Part shown: positions 11,330 through 21,113 of the stretch, piece by piece | Layout: every line of letters starts with the position of its first letter | Position numbering within the stretch: position 1 is the stretch's first letter | Assembly (NCBI RefSeq): GCF_019320115.1 | Contig: NC_089587.1 | Span: 107,557,158 to 107,621,157 of the forward strand | Origin: Miscanthus floridulus | Taxonomy: Eukaryota > Streptophyta > Magnoliopsida > Poales > Poaceae | Reading direction: 5' to 3' | Length of the DNA stretch: 64,000 bases | The notes under the pieces: generated by a model | What the model was told of the DNA's origin: nothing | The model's input: the letters and a program-made list of their open reading frames with translations, nothing else | Database searches by the model: none | Made by a program: the position numbers and the translations under genes

Positions 11330-11760
11330 CTTGATGAAATAACTCATTATAGTACTCAACAGCTTTGTGTAGACCGGTGCAGATAGATTTAAATGTGGAT
11401 CCCACATTAAAAGCTGGACCCTAAAATTAAAACATCGCGTTCACACATTAAAAATTTCGCAAAAAATGAATCAAATTAGTTGGAGATGACTCGTTATAAC
11501 AGGCGTTAACTTTGTGTAGATTAATGTTGCCGGTTATATATGTGGACCCATATCAATTCGTAGTTGGAGCTGTCTCATTATAGCAGGCAACACATTTATG
11601 CAGATTAATGTTGCCAAATGTATATGTAGGCCCCACATCAAAAGTTGGACCCTAAAATTGAAACCTCATGTTGACATCTTAAATTTTTTTTGCGAAATTG
11701 ACTGAAATTAGGTGGGAATAACTGGTTATAGCAGGCAGCAATATTGTGCAGATTATTTAC
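11330..11760 (+). repeat. Diverged tandem repeat, about three units of 110-190 bp
   Basis: Several landmarks recur in order: 'gttataaCAGGC/AGCAGGC', 'gtGCAGATTAATGTTGCC', 'TATGTGGacCCACAT' and 'aaAGCTGGACCCTAAAATTrAAAC'. Copies are near 11340-11460, 11480-11570 and 11580-11760. They are too diverged and rearranged for exact unit borders. No coding potential is seen. Confidence 0.6.
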
Positions 11761-12390
11761 AGTAATATCAATATGTGGGTCCCAGCTATTGTGGGATTCG
11801 CTGCACCGCGGAAAGCATAGAATCACAGCGTACATGATTCGCCAAGAACACTCCAGTCCAGACTCGAGAGGCCAGAGCCCCCATCCTCGCTCATGGTTCG
11901 CAAAGAGTCCACGCACACTTTTGACACTTTGACAGTATGGGCGCACGGCGCACCGGAGTCGTCTGGTTCTCGCGCCCACGATCCGACGACACGCAGGCAG
12001 CAGCCGTGACGAAGCGAGCCAGCGAGAGTGATCGGGCGCGCGGGTGATCGATCCGGAATAAACACCCGCCACCACGCGTACCTCTCGCCGAGCGGACGCG
12101 TGCGCCGGGCCACACGCGTACGTGTGCGACGCGGCCACTAAACAAATGGCCGCGCGGCACCCCGAGCTGGCGGCTGGCGCCCGACCCGCCTCCAAAACAC
12201 CCCAACGTCCCCGTCGCGCCGGGCCAGGCTCCAGCGACAACGCCGCACCGTTCCCACGCAGGCACGCACTAGCCTTCCGCTCAGCGAATCGATTCCCCTT
12301 CCCAGCGCGCGCTCGCTCTCGATCCATCGGGGGGCCGTCGGTCGCTGTCCGCCCGATCGCGGAGAGCGGAGTCGATCGGGAGCGAAAACG
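11761..12390 (+). promoter_or_regulatory. GC-rich 5' region of the glutamate decarboxylase gene
   Basis: The sequence shifts from AT-rich to strongly CpG-rich at about 11900 and stays so into the first coding exon, as is usual for grass promoters and 5' UTRs. No convincing TATA box is visible directly upstream of 12391. Several open frames here on both strands appear to be by-products of the GC content. Confidence 0.5.
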
Positions 12391-15300
12391 ATGGTGGTTA
12401 GCGTGGCCGCGACGGGGCCCGGCACGGGCGCCGAGCCGGTGAGCTCCACCTCCTTCGCGTCCCGCTACGTCCGCGACCCACTCCCACGGTCAGTTTCTTT
12501 CTGCAGTGGCAGTTCCGTTTCAGCCCGCCGCGGCCGCGCGGAGGCCGCTGGTTGGCCAGGAGACACACCACGGCTTCCATTATTGATAGTACTGTAAAGG
12601 CGAGGTGTGTAAAGGCTGCCATTATAACAGCAACACAAACCACCACCACCGAAAGGCGAGAACGAATCCCAGAACAGTGCAGCAGGGCACAGCCACAGCG
12701 GGCAGCCATGGTGCTCTCGCACGCGAGCTCCAGCCGGGACGACGACACGGTGGCCTGCACCTTCGCCTCGCGCTACGTGCGCGAGCGCTTGCCGCGGTGA
12801 CGTGCCGACCAGATCCGGGCGGCGACGGTTCGCTGCCTCTGCTTGTGCTGATCCGGTGCTTGCTTGCTTGCAGGTACCGGATGCCGGAGCGGTCGATCCC
12901 GCGGGAGGCGGCGTACCAGATCATCAACGACGAGCTGATGCTGGACGGCAACCCGCGGTTGAACCTGGCGTCCTTCGTCACCACGTGGATGGAGCCCGAG
13001 TGCGACAAGCTCTTCATGGACTCCCTCAACAAGAACTACGTCGACATGGACGAGTACCCCGTCACCACCGAGCTCCAGGTACTACTACCATGCACCACCA
13101 ACAACGAAGGGTCAGGTTCAGCACTTGCCATGTTGCTCTGTCTGCCCTTGCTAAATTCGACTTTTGCGTCCGCGTCCATCCTGTTTCCATATGAAGTCAT
13201 GCGTATGTCGAAATGGAGCCTCAAAAGTCAGAAGTGCCCAGTACAGTAACTGCCAACAACGGAAGGGTCTGACCATCCCATGTCCCCAGACATTTTGGGG
13301 TTTGGACTGGAAAATACACGAGTTTGGATAAGTATGCTATTTTTTCTACGAAACATAAGGCGTATTTTTCTAAAACTTGAGTGTCAGCGTGCCAAAAGTT
13401 TCAAGTTTTTCCGTATGTTTGTATGACCTGATATCCTGAATACCTGATAAACATGGATCTGATCTGAAGAGGCAAAAAACTCGATAGTCCCATATTTATT
13501 TCCTGTTTGAATAAATAAGTAGACAGTTATTATTGACTCACATGATAAAGATATGCTCTTTCAACTCAAACTTTGCGCTCAGGGGCAGAGCCAGGATTTA
13601 GACATAGGGGGCCAGGGGGCCGTTTAAACCGGCAACCATCATACACGATAAATTCATATACAGTAATGGCATACATAATAACCAAATAAATGTTATTTTA
13701 CGATACAAAAGAAAAGGATAAAAAAACTAAAAAAAAAAACATTGACATAGGAGTACGAAGAAAAATGGAACAAAACTTAATCGGCCCTAGGCCTCTAAAC
13801 TCCCACTCGATTAATCCAATTCTTAGGCCAGAAAAAATCTAGATGACAACAAAAACAAAGGAGATGAAAAGATACCAGGAAGACTAATTCAAAATAATAT
13901 AGATGATGTTGAAGATAAATATGGAGGGAGAACCAACAAGCAAGCACTAAATACATTGTTAATTAGATAATTAGGGTAGTATTGTAGGGACTTAACCAGA
14001 ATATTGGGTACATAATAATAGAATCACAGCAATAACAACAACAAAAGGAATGAGAAGCACTAATTTAATATTATTAACTAGCTAATTAGAGAATCAACTA
14101 CCAAATTATGGGGGAGTACTGCGGGTGCCAGGCCCCCCTCAGCCCCCCTCCCTTTGCCACTGTTTGCGCTGGTCTTTTAACTTTTTGCTGAATTTGGTTT
14201 GGTTCACTGACTATATTTTGATTACTGTCTGAATGACCTCCCTGAAATCAGTATTTGTTGCACTATTAATGTCCAGTTAACTGGCAAACTGGTTGGTTTC
14301 AGCGACAGGCAAACCAATTACTTGTAGCACATAGTAGTTCGGTTCAGTCGGATGGACGATGCGTAGTGGCGAAGCTATAACAAATGGTTTGTAGGTGTGA
14401 TTAACTTGTCCGGCAAACACTAAGTAGTGTTGCGCCGGCAGCTTTTACCTGGTTACTGATACTACGACTTTGGTCATTTGTAGAACCTAACTAGGAGTTG
14501 TTTATATTCACAAAAAAAAAAACTAGGACTTGTTTGTACAGTTCTGCTCTGTTGGTTGCTATTGTGCATCTGCTTACTGCCTGTTGCTATTTCTGCAGAA
14601 CCGCTGTGTAAATATGATAGCTCACTTGTTCAATGCACCGATTAAGGAGGATGAGACGGCTGTTGGAGTTGGAACAGTGGGATCCTCAGAAGCGATCATG
14701 CTTGCAGGTCTAGCATTCAAGAGGAAATGGCAAAATAAGAGGAAGGAACAGGGGAAACCATGTGACAAACCCAACATTGTCACTGGTGCTAATGTTCAGG
14801 TATTTTGCTTGTGTGAAACTGTCGGACAAGGTGATCAGATTGCAACCACCATAAGTGTCTGAAATATGCCTTTGGCGATTTCTAATGTCCTAGGTTTGCT
14901 GGGAGAAGTTTGCAAGGTATTTTGAAGTAGAACTAAAGGAAGTTAAGTTATCAGAAGGATATTATGTCATGGACCCTGTCAAGGCTGTTGAGATGGTGGA
15001 TGAGAACACTATTTGTGTTGCGGCAATCTTGGGATCAACTCTCACTGGAGAGTTTGAAGACGTCAAACTATTGAACGACCTTCTTACAAAAAAGAACAAG
15101 GAAACTGGGTAAGCATTTGTTTTTTCGATGCCTGGGATTCCAGGGTATTATCTTCTGAATGCAACCATAACAGTCCATCGGTTCAGTAGTATTGAGGCAA
15201 TGTATGTTTTGGGTTCAAAGTGACTGTCAACCATCGTTCCAAATTTTAGATAAAACCTTTGTTAAAATGATTCCTTGAAAGAAATGTTGCAAACTTATTT

Positions 15301-16638
15301 CCAAGAATGAACCCTTCTTGCATTATTTGGGTAATAACAAATGGACTGAGTCAAAACTTATTTGCAAAAATTGAACCTTAGGTGAATGATAAATGAACAT
15401 TATTGCCATCAGTGCCATGTCACTCCAAGCAATTATAGGTTGCATTTTCCTGAAACCATCCAAAAGAATGGGCTTCGCTATCTTTCTTATGGATATGACC
15501 AAACCTTTAAAGCTAAGCAGACTAACACAACATACTCTACTCTAGTTTCTGTCAAGATGCTTACTCTCTTATGCGTGCAATGAAGGTGGGATGTGCCTAT
15601 TCATGTTGATGCTGCGAGTGGAGGATTCATAGCACCTTTCCTCTACCCTGAACTTGAATGGGACTTCAGGCTACCTTTGGTGAAGAGCATCAATGTCAGT
15701 GGGCACAAGTATGGCCTTGTCTATGCTGGTGTTGGTTGGGTCATTTGGCGGAGCAAGGAGGATTTGCCTGAAGAGCTCATTTTCCATATAAACTACCTAG
15801 GGACTGACCAGCCTACCTTCACGCTCAACTTCTCCAAAGGTATCTTCCATTCTTTCTTTTCAGGTTCGTGTCATTTTTTCGGTCTTCCTCATGTTGCAGG
15901 GAATTGAGTGCTTGGCAATTTTCTTCAGGTTCCAGTCAGATCATTGCGCAATACTATCAGCTCATTCGCCTAGGCTTCGAGGTACTGCTATTCTCCTCTT
16001 GATCAAACAGTTTGATGTATGTACAGGGAACAAAAAGATGCTGTCTGATACATTCTTCTTCAGAGCATATCATTTTTCTTTCAGTTTTCCCTTGTGCCGT
16101 TGTTACAACCTGCAATCTGCTCTATTATTTTGGTGCCACTTTTCTGATGTAGGGGTACAAAAACATCATGGAGAACTGCCAGGAGAACGCCGCGATACTG
16201 CGAGAAGGCATCGCAGCGACCGGGCGGTTCGACATCCTGTCCAAGGACACCGGCGTGCCGCTGGTGGCCTTCTCGCTCAAGGACAGCAGCCGGTTCAGCG
16301 TGTTTGACATCTCCGAGAACCTGCGGCGGTTCAGCTGGATCGTGCCGGCGTACACGATGCCGGCGGACGCGGAGCACGTGGCGGTGCTCCGCGTCGTCAT
16401 CAGGGAGGACTTCAGCCGGAGCTTCTCCGAGCGGCTCGCCTCGGACATCCAGAAGATCCTGCACGAGCTGGACGCGCGCGCCACCCACGCCGTGACCTGG
16501 GTCTCCACCGCCACCGCCGCTGCCGCGCAGTCGGACGACGACGGCGTCGTGGCCAAGAAGAGCGCGCTGGAGATCGAGGGGGAGGTCGCCGCGCGGTGGA
16601 GGAACGCTGTGAACAAGAAGAAGACGGGGGTCTGTTGA
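12391..16638 (+). CDS. GAD: Glutamate decarboxylase, calmodulin-binding plant type
   Basis: Cytosolic PLP enzyme that turns glutamate into GABA and CO2, activated in plants by Ca2+/calmodulin and low pH. Exons: 12391-12488 (1a) or 12708-12796 (1b), then 12874-13078, 14599-14799, 14894-15108, 15586-15839, 15929-15981 and 16153-16638. With 1a the product is 503 aa, with 1b 500 aa; the family length is about 500. Visible motifs are [46 protein letters not shown] and SGHKYG, whose Lys (residue 278 in the 1b form) is the expected PLP lysine. The C-terminus, [18 protein letters not shown], carries the Trp and Lys cluster of the calmodulin site. All junctions are GT-AG and in phase. Intron 2 (13079-14598) is enlarged by a hAT element. 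No defect was seen, and the gene is probably active. Confidence 0.95.
12708..12796 (+). other. Second copy of GAD coding exon 1 (exon 1b)
   Basis: ATG at 12708 opens [13 protein letters not shown]... and reaches ...[12 protein letters not shown] before a GT donor at 12797. Exon 1a (12391-12488) encodes MVVSVAATG... and ends ...[12 protein letters not shown] before a GT at 12489. Both exons end in phase 2 with CG, so each joins exon 2 (G TAC CGG) to give the same Arg. Exon 1b has the better start context (GCAGCCATGG) and resembles GAD N-termini of other grasses. The two could be alternative first exons, or one may be a relic. Confidence 0.85.
13580..14162. mobile_element. Non-autonomous hAT element in GAD intron 2
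   Basis: The 583-bp insert starts CAGGGGCAGAGCC and ends CCTTTGCCACTG, imperfect inverted termini of the CAGnGGC hAT type. An exact 8-bp duplication TTTGCGCT flanks it (13572-13579 and 14163-14170). Just inside the ends are C/G-rich blocks (GGGGGCCAGGGGGCC and the matching GCCCCCC side). There is no transposase ORF. Confidence 0.92.
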
Positions 16639-17159
16639 TGCGTTATATGTGTGATTGTCGGAGGGCCGAGGGTGTGAGAGTGAGTCGGAGGTTTCACCAT
16701 GGCAGCTTCGTTTATATGTGTGATTGTGTCTGTGCAGACGCTGGGTCCTGTTGCGTGTAGCACTGGGCGTTGGTCCAGTACTCCAGTTACGTATATGTGC
16801 ACAAGGACACGGTGTATGCAGTATGCAAATGTTCAGGATTCAGGAACCAGAAATAATGTATGTAAATGTTGGATTTATGCCACATGTTGGCCCTGTACGT
16901 ACTTCCCCTCTTTCGCAGTATATTTGTTCGTCAGGTATTTTATGTAATCTTCCCTAATAATATTATTAAACTAGAATTACGTTCCTGCATTGCAACGAGA
17001 ATAAGAAAATATATCGTACACTGCCAAACTTTTATCACGATAACCAGTGGACTGAAATAATTATACAACCTTGCACTGCCATCATTCATGGAGGACACTG
17101 ACTCCGGCATTCACGGGAGCATGGAGCTGCATGAAAGGAATCCAAGGTGTGAGTAATGC
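16639..17159 (+). other. GAD 3' UTR and downstream flank
   Basis: The 3' UTR follows the TGA at 16636-16638. AATAAT at about 16852 is a candidate poly(A) signal but was not proved. Around 16966-17000 a CTAGAATTACGTTCCTGCATTGCAAC motif resembles the better-preserved motif at 19499-19525. No gene is seen. Confidence 0.5.
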
Positions 17160-17167
17160 AAAGGTAT

Positions 17168-17443
17168 TAGGGATGAAAACGGATCGGATACGGACGGATA
17201 TTTTCGATATTATATTTATTTTCATATTTCTGTCCGAATTCGGATTCGAATACGGATAGTGTCAACTATGTAGGATAGGATACGATTGGATATCGACATC
17301 ATAAATATGTGATTTGAGTATTCGGATACGGATACGGTATCAGATGTTGGATATCCGGATTCGGATACGGACAGATCTCAACCCCTCTAAACGGATTCGG
17401 TTTCAAATACGGTCAGAAAATATCCGCATCGTTTTCATCCCTA
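17168..17443. mobile_element. hAT-type MITE
   Basis: The 276-bp element has termini TAGGGATGAAAACGG and its near-complement (ATCGTTTTCATCCCTA). An exact 8-bp duplication AAAGGTAT flanks it (17160-17167 and 17444-17451). The interior is a dense run of variant CGGATACGG/TATCCG repeats, so the whole element could fold on itself. Confidence 0.92.
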
Positions 17444-17567
17444 AAAGGTATGCACATAATCCCTATTATTTTCTTCTAAGCACCATCATTTTCTTACTCA
17501 AATATACTTAGTACATTGCTTAAAATGTCGACATTCATCAAGAGAGTGATTAGGTGGGTCGCCTGAC

Positions 17568-17591
17568 CTCTCTCTCTCTCTCTCTCTCTCT
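17568..17591 (+). repeat. CT dinucleotide microsatellite
   Basis: Twelve perfect CT units. Nothing else recognisable lies in 17452-18039, apart from a short open frame at 17672-17968 with no known similarity. Confidence 0.95.
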
Positions 17592-18039
17592 GCTCCTATC
17601 ACCTCCAATCACTCCTACCTTGCATGTGTTGAAAAATGCAAAAGCTGATGATGTGATTCCACCTTTCATCCTTGCCTCCCACTCACCTTGGCCTTTCCTC
17701 CAACATCTCCAAAGTTTTCAATCAATCCCTTGACATTTCTTCTTTTGATTCTCCTGGAGCCATGCATACGTCCTTGGCACTTTGCACCTTCCTGGCTCCA
17801 TTTATTGCCTTGGGGTGTGCACTCTCTCTTCATATCAGAATTTCCAAGCCTTTGCTAATATCCACACACACCTTCTCCTTCGTACTCCACCTCCGAAAGC
17901 CAATTTGCCTAATCACCAAGCAAACCATCCTTCCAGGAGAAGAAGGGCAATGTTGTGGTGATCTATAAATCAAGGACGTGCTTTGTTTTCGCTAACACAT
18001 AACCCCTCCTCTTGAGATTGTCATTGGTTTTCAGGAATC

Positions 18040-18480
18040 ATGAAGAAAGGTCTCAAGGGTTTCCTTGGCATAGGAAGAAGCAGCAACCGAGTTAATAATC
18101 ATATCCGATTCCCATCGGATAGCCACTCTTCGTCAGGAAATCAAAGCAATCGCGACAGCAATGCCATGCCCATAGATCAAGTGAGCCAAGGAAGTGGAGG
18201 CCAACAAGTGGAACAAGAAGCACGCGCAAACCCACCAACACTTTGTGTCTTGACAAGTGATGAACAAATCATTTTGATGGACCACACATTTCAAATCCTG
18301 AAGGACCACACATTTCTACACACCCGAGTGTACGATCATGACTTACTCAACCGCACATGTATGATTACTGAATTTCAAAATATTTTCCGCGCTACCGGTT
18401 GGGAAAAATTTTGATGTATCATTGAAGAAGGGTCTAGACAACTCACCTTTGAAATGTCATTAGTTCTTGGAAGGCTAGAA
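18040..18480 (+). pseudogene. Fragment of a plant transposon-type gene, sense copy
   Basis: An ORF at 18040-18414 contains LTSDEQIIL, HTRVYDHD, FQNIFRATGWEKF and then a stop where the opposing copy reads W (TGA for TGG). EEGSRQLTFE follows the stop. This TGWEKFW...EEGSRQL stretch resembles uncharacterised transposon-encoded proteins common in grasses. The N-terminal basic/serine-rich part (18040-18200) has no counterpart in the second copy. Function unknown; likely dead. Confidence 0.5.
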
Positions 18481-18639
18481 TCATCAGAGTTCTTAATTTG
18501 TTTCCAGAAATCAACTTTATCAAAACCTTCAACAGCTTTGTCTAAATCAGGATTAATGCAACCTTTATTAAAGCAAACAAAGCACTAAATTGTTTCCATG
18601 GGAACGTGTATTGCTCACCAAAGAGTCTAAAAGTAACAT

Positions 18640-18960
18640 GATTTGCGGTTGTTGTAAGCGTGCAAAAAAAATTCTATGGCGAGTTGTCTAGACCCTTCTT
18701 CAACGATACACCAAAATTTTTCCCAACCGGTAGTACGGGAAATATTTTGAAATTCAGTAATCATACCTGTGCTGTTGAGGAAGTCATGATCGTATACTCG
18801 GGTGTGTAGAAATGTGCAGTTCTTCAGGATTTGAAAGGCTTGTTGCTCCCGATCGTCCACCAAAATGATTTGTTCATCACTTGTTAAGACACGAAGTGTT
18901 GGTGGGTTTGCATGTACTTCTTGTTCAATCTCGAGATTGATCGGTCTACTCAATTCCTCG
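18640..18960 (-). pseudogene. Fragment of the same transposon-type gene, inverted copy
   Basis: The minus-strand frame reads LTSDEQIILVDDREQQAF, HTRVYDHDFLNS, TGWEKFWCIVEEGSRQLA. It parallels the plus-strand copy at 18200-18470 at both protein and DNA level, with roughly 85-90% identity by eye. The two copies converge tail to tail, with about 180 bases between them. Confidence 0.55.
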
Positions 18961-19212
18961 AAGATACTCGTAGGATAGGGCGTGCGTATATCGTTTATAG
19001 AGAGTGAATGTATGCTCAAATTTATACGACGGTGCCGCATAGGACTCTTCGTGCAATGCCCCACCGAGCAGCTTCCAATGGCCCACTCAGGTGGCGGCAA
19101 GATGGAGGAAGGAGGAGGATGGAGTGGCAGTGGCTAGGATTAGTCGCCGCCCATGTAGCCCATATGGGGAGTGACATGGGGGCCTCTATGTAACAGAACG
19201 AGTTCATAACCA

Positions 19213-19328
19213 ACCTGTTCGTTTGTTGGTTTCAGTCAAAACTTATCAGCCAGTCAATAGTATTTTTCTCTCACAACAAACCAGCACCAGACGGGTTTAT
19301 CAGCCCAGAAACCAACCAGCGAACAGGC
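19213..19328. mobile_element. Small MITE with CCTGTTCG termini
   Basis: About 116 bp with inverted ends CCTGTTCGTTTGTTGGTTTC and GAAACCAACCAGCGAACAGG. The interior TTTTTCTCTCACAACAAA block is typical of a very common grass hAT MITE family. I could not define a clean target duplication. Confidence 0.7.
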
Positions 19329-19507
19329 TGAACATATCCTCTATGGGGGCCTCTCTGTCATATCCTCTCCGTATATCTCAATCTAATGAAATATTATATT
19401 TATTGCTCATATAGCTTCAAACGGATGGAGTACAGCCACAAAGATGCTATCTTTGTGTTAGATCTTCTCCGATCCATTGGCAATTTGTATATATAGCTAG
19501 ATATATG

Positions 19508-19524
19508 CCCGTGCGTTGCACGGG
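19508..19524. repeat. Short perfect hairpin CCCGTGC-GTT-GCACGGG
   Basis: A 7-bp stem with a 3-base loop lies inside TATATGCCCGTGCGTTGCAC, a motif seen at the ends of widespread grass repeats. It probably marks the edge of an unclassified element. Confidence 0.55.
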
Positions 19525-21029
19525 GTAATAAATTTATATCCACATATATGACGACACACATTGCTTGAGGATTAGACGAAAATATTAAGAAATATACAAA
19601 TCTAATTACATAGAAAATATAAAGCCCATTTCATGATTTTTGTGACCTATATCGTGTAGAACTAGTTTCTATAAACCTAACAAAATTGGTTTCATTTTTT
19701 TAATACTTGTGTGATTTATTATTATGTATTTTACAATTTTATAAGCTGATTTGATCATACTCACAAAATAACAAAAAGCTAGTAAACAATTTTGCGTTGG
19801 GAATCTAAACTATTTTTAAATTCATTCGGACCTTTTTTCTCTCTTTTTTGTCATTGTTCGTAGGGCCTAAGGTGCAGGTGTCATCACGATAGTCTTCCTC
19901 GCTATATCTGAGTTCCATGGCGAGAAACTAGCCCTCTCCAAGTTCTGGGGCGTCAGTAACGACAGTAGCCAGGGCCAGGGATGAAGCAGTAGTAGCAGGG
20001 CACCGACATGGTCCTACTGCCGAGCCAACACTCGGGATGTTGTTGTTGTATGCCCCGGCGATTGTCGCATCACTCGCGTCCTTTGTCGTCGTGCACTGCC
20101 AACGTTCAGCAAGGGACCACAACCATTGGTAGGCCGAGCGGCTGTGGCCGGGGTGCCATTGTTGGCTTGGGTAAAGTGTGGACGCGACCGGTGGTACGGC
20201 GCCTCGTGGTGTTGTAAGATCTTATGCTGGTGGTAGGCGTGTCCTGGCGGCGGACTTTGCCATGAAGTTGCGCACAGATGGCAGCCGCGATCTTTGATGA
20301 GGGCAACGTTAAAGGATGTGCTCCCGCGCTCGAGGATCGGGTCGGTATGTTTCCATGATTGGTGTGCCATGGTCCACCTGGAGTGTCCGATGAAAAATCA
20401 TATGTTGCACATGCGGGATTGACTGGTAGAAGAGGGCGATCGGGGCCAAGCATTGCCGCGCAGACGATTCCGTTAAATAATATCATGATAATTCAATGTT
20501 TCAATTGTAAGAAGTCGGAAGCCAGCTGCAAGAAGTGGATACGTATTTAGGCTTGAAAATCTTCTGGATTGGTGACCACAGCTTGGTGTCCATGCAAAAC
20601 ATATTTTTCTAGTTGACCTATTAAGATATTAGATTTAAAATTTAGAACATATTTTATATGAAGTAGTCTGCCATGTTTGCGTTTTTATCTTTACCTGGCT
20701 ACCCTGTATAATCCATGTGTATGCGGCCGGAGGAAGCTTGGCTTGATGCAGAAATCATCCAGAACGAGCAAGCGCTGTGCGGTTTGGCGGTTACAAGCAT
20801 GTCATGGAAAGCGGGAGCTCGCTTGAAGTAGATTGCTCGGCGGCCGCGACAGCCCGCAGTGCCCTGGCCACGCTCCTTGTCTAAGTGTGTTTGCTACTTT
20901 CCGAAGAGGAAACCGCTCAGTATTCATAGTTTTGAGTCTTGACGGGTCCACCGGTCAGCCCGATGGGACTTCGGTCCCAGCCTCGCAGGAGCGCGCATAC
21001 GAAGCCGTTTGTGCACGAAACCCCCTTAT
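19525..21029. other. Unrecognised intergenic stretch
   Basis: AT-rich to 19850, then a more GC-rich block (about 19860-20480) with short overlapping open frames on both strands, none resembling a known protein. Codon patterns do not favour any frame. No RNA gene was seen. Confidence 0.4.
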
Positions 21030-21113
21030 GGCCCGTTCGGTTGAAGGGGAATGGCTCCCTGGAAATAATCCAGGCTGGTTTCGTATTCTAATTTGAATAG
21101 GCCTTGTCAATTG
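21030..21113. mobile_element. Left part of a MITE split by the Sirevirus insertion
   Basis: GGCCCGTTCGGTT at 21030 is the inverted counterpart of AACCGAACGTGCCC at 33451-33464, on the far side of the 12.3-kb element. The inner arms TCCCTGGAAATAATCCAGGC and ATTATTCCTGGCTAG also match in inverted fashion. Removing the retrotransposon and one AATTG gives a compact element of about 125 bp. Confidence 0.75.

Noticed and set aside
11638..12449. Several 100-230 aa frames on both strands upstream of GAD
   Set aside because: GC-rich promoter DNA lacks stop codons by chance; no frame shows a known domain and they overlap each other.
20008..20486. Overlapping frames of 70-126 aa on both strands
   Set aside because: No similarity to a known protein, no splice signals or codon bias favouring one strand.
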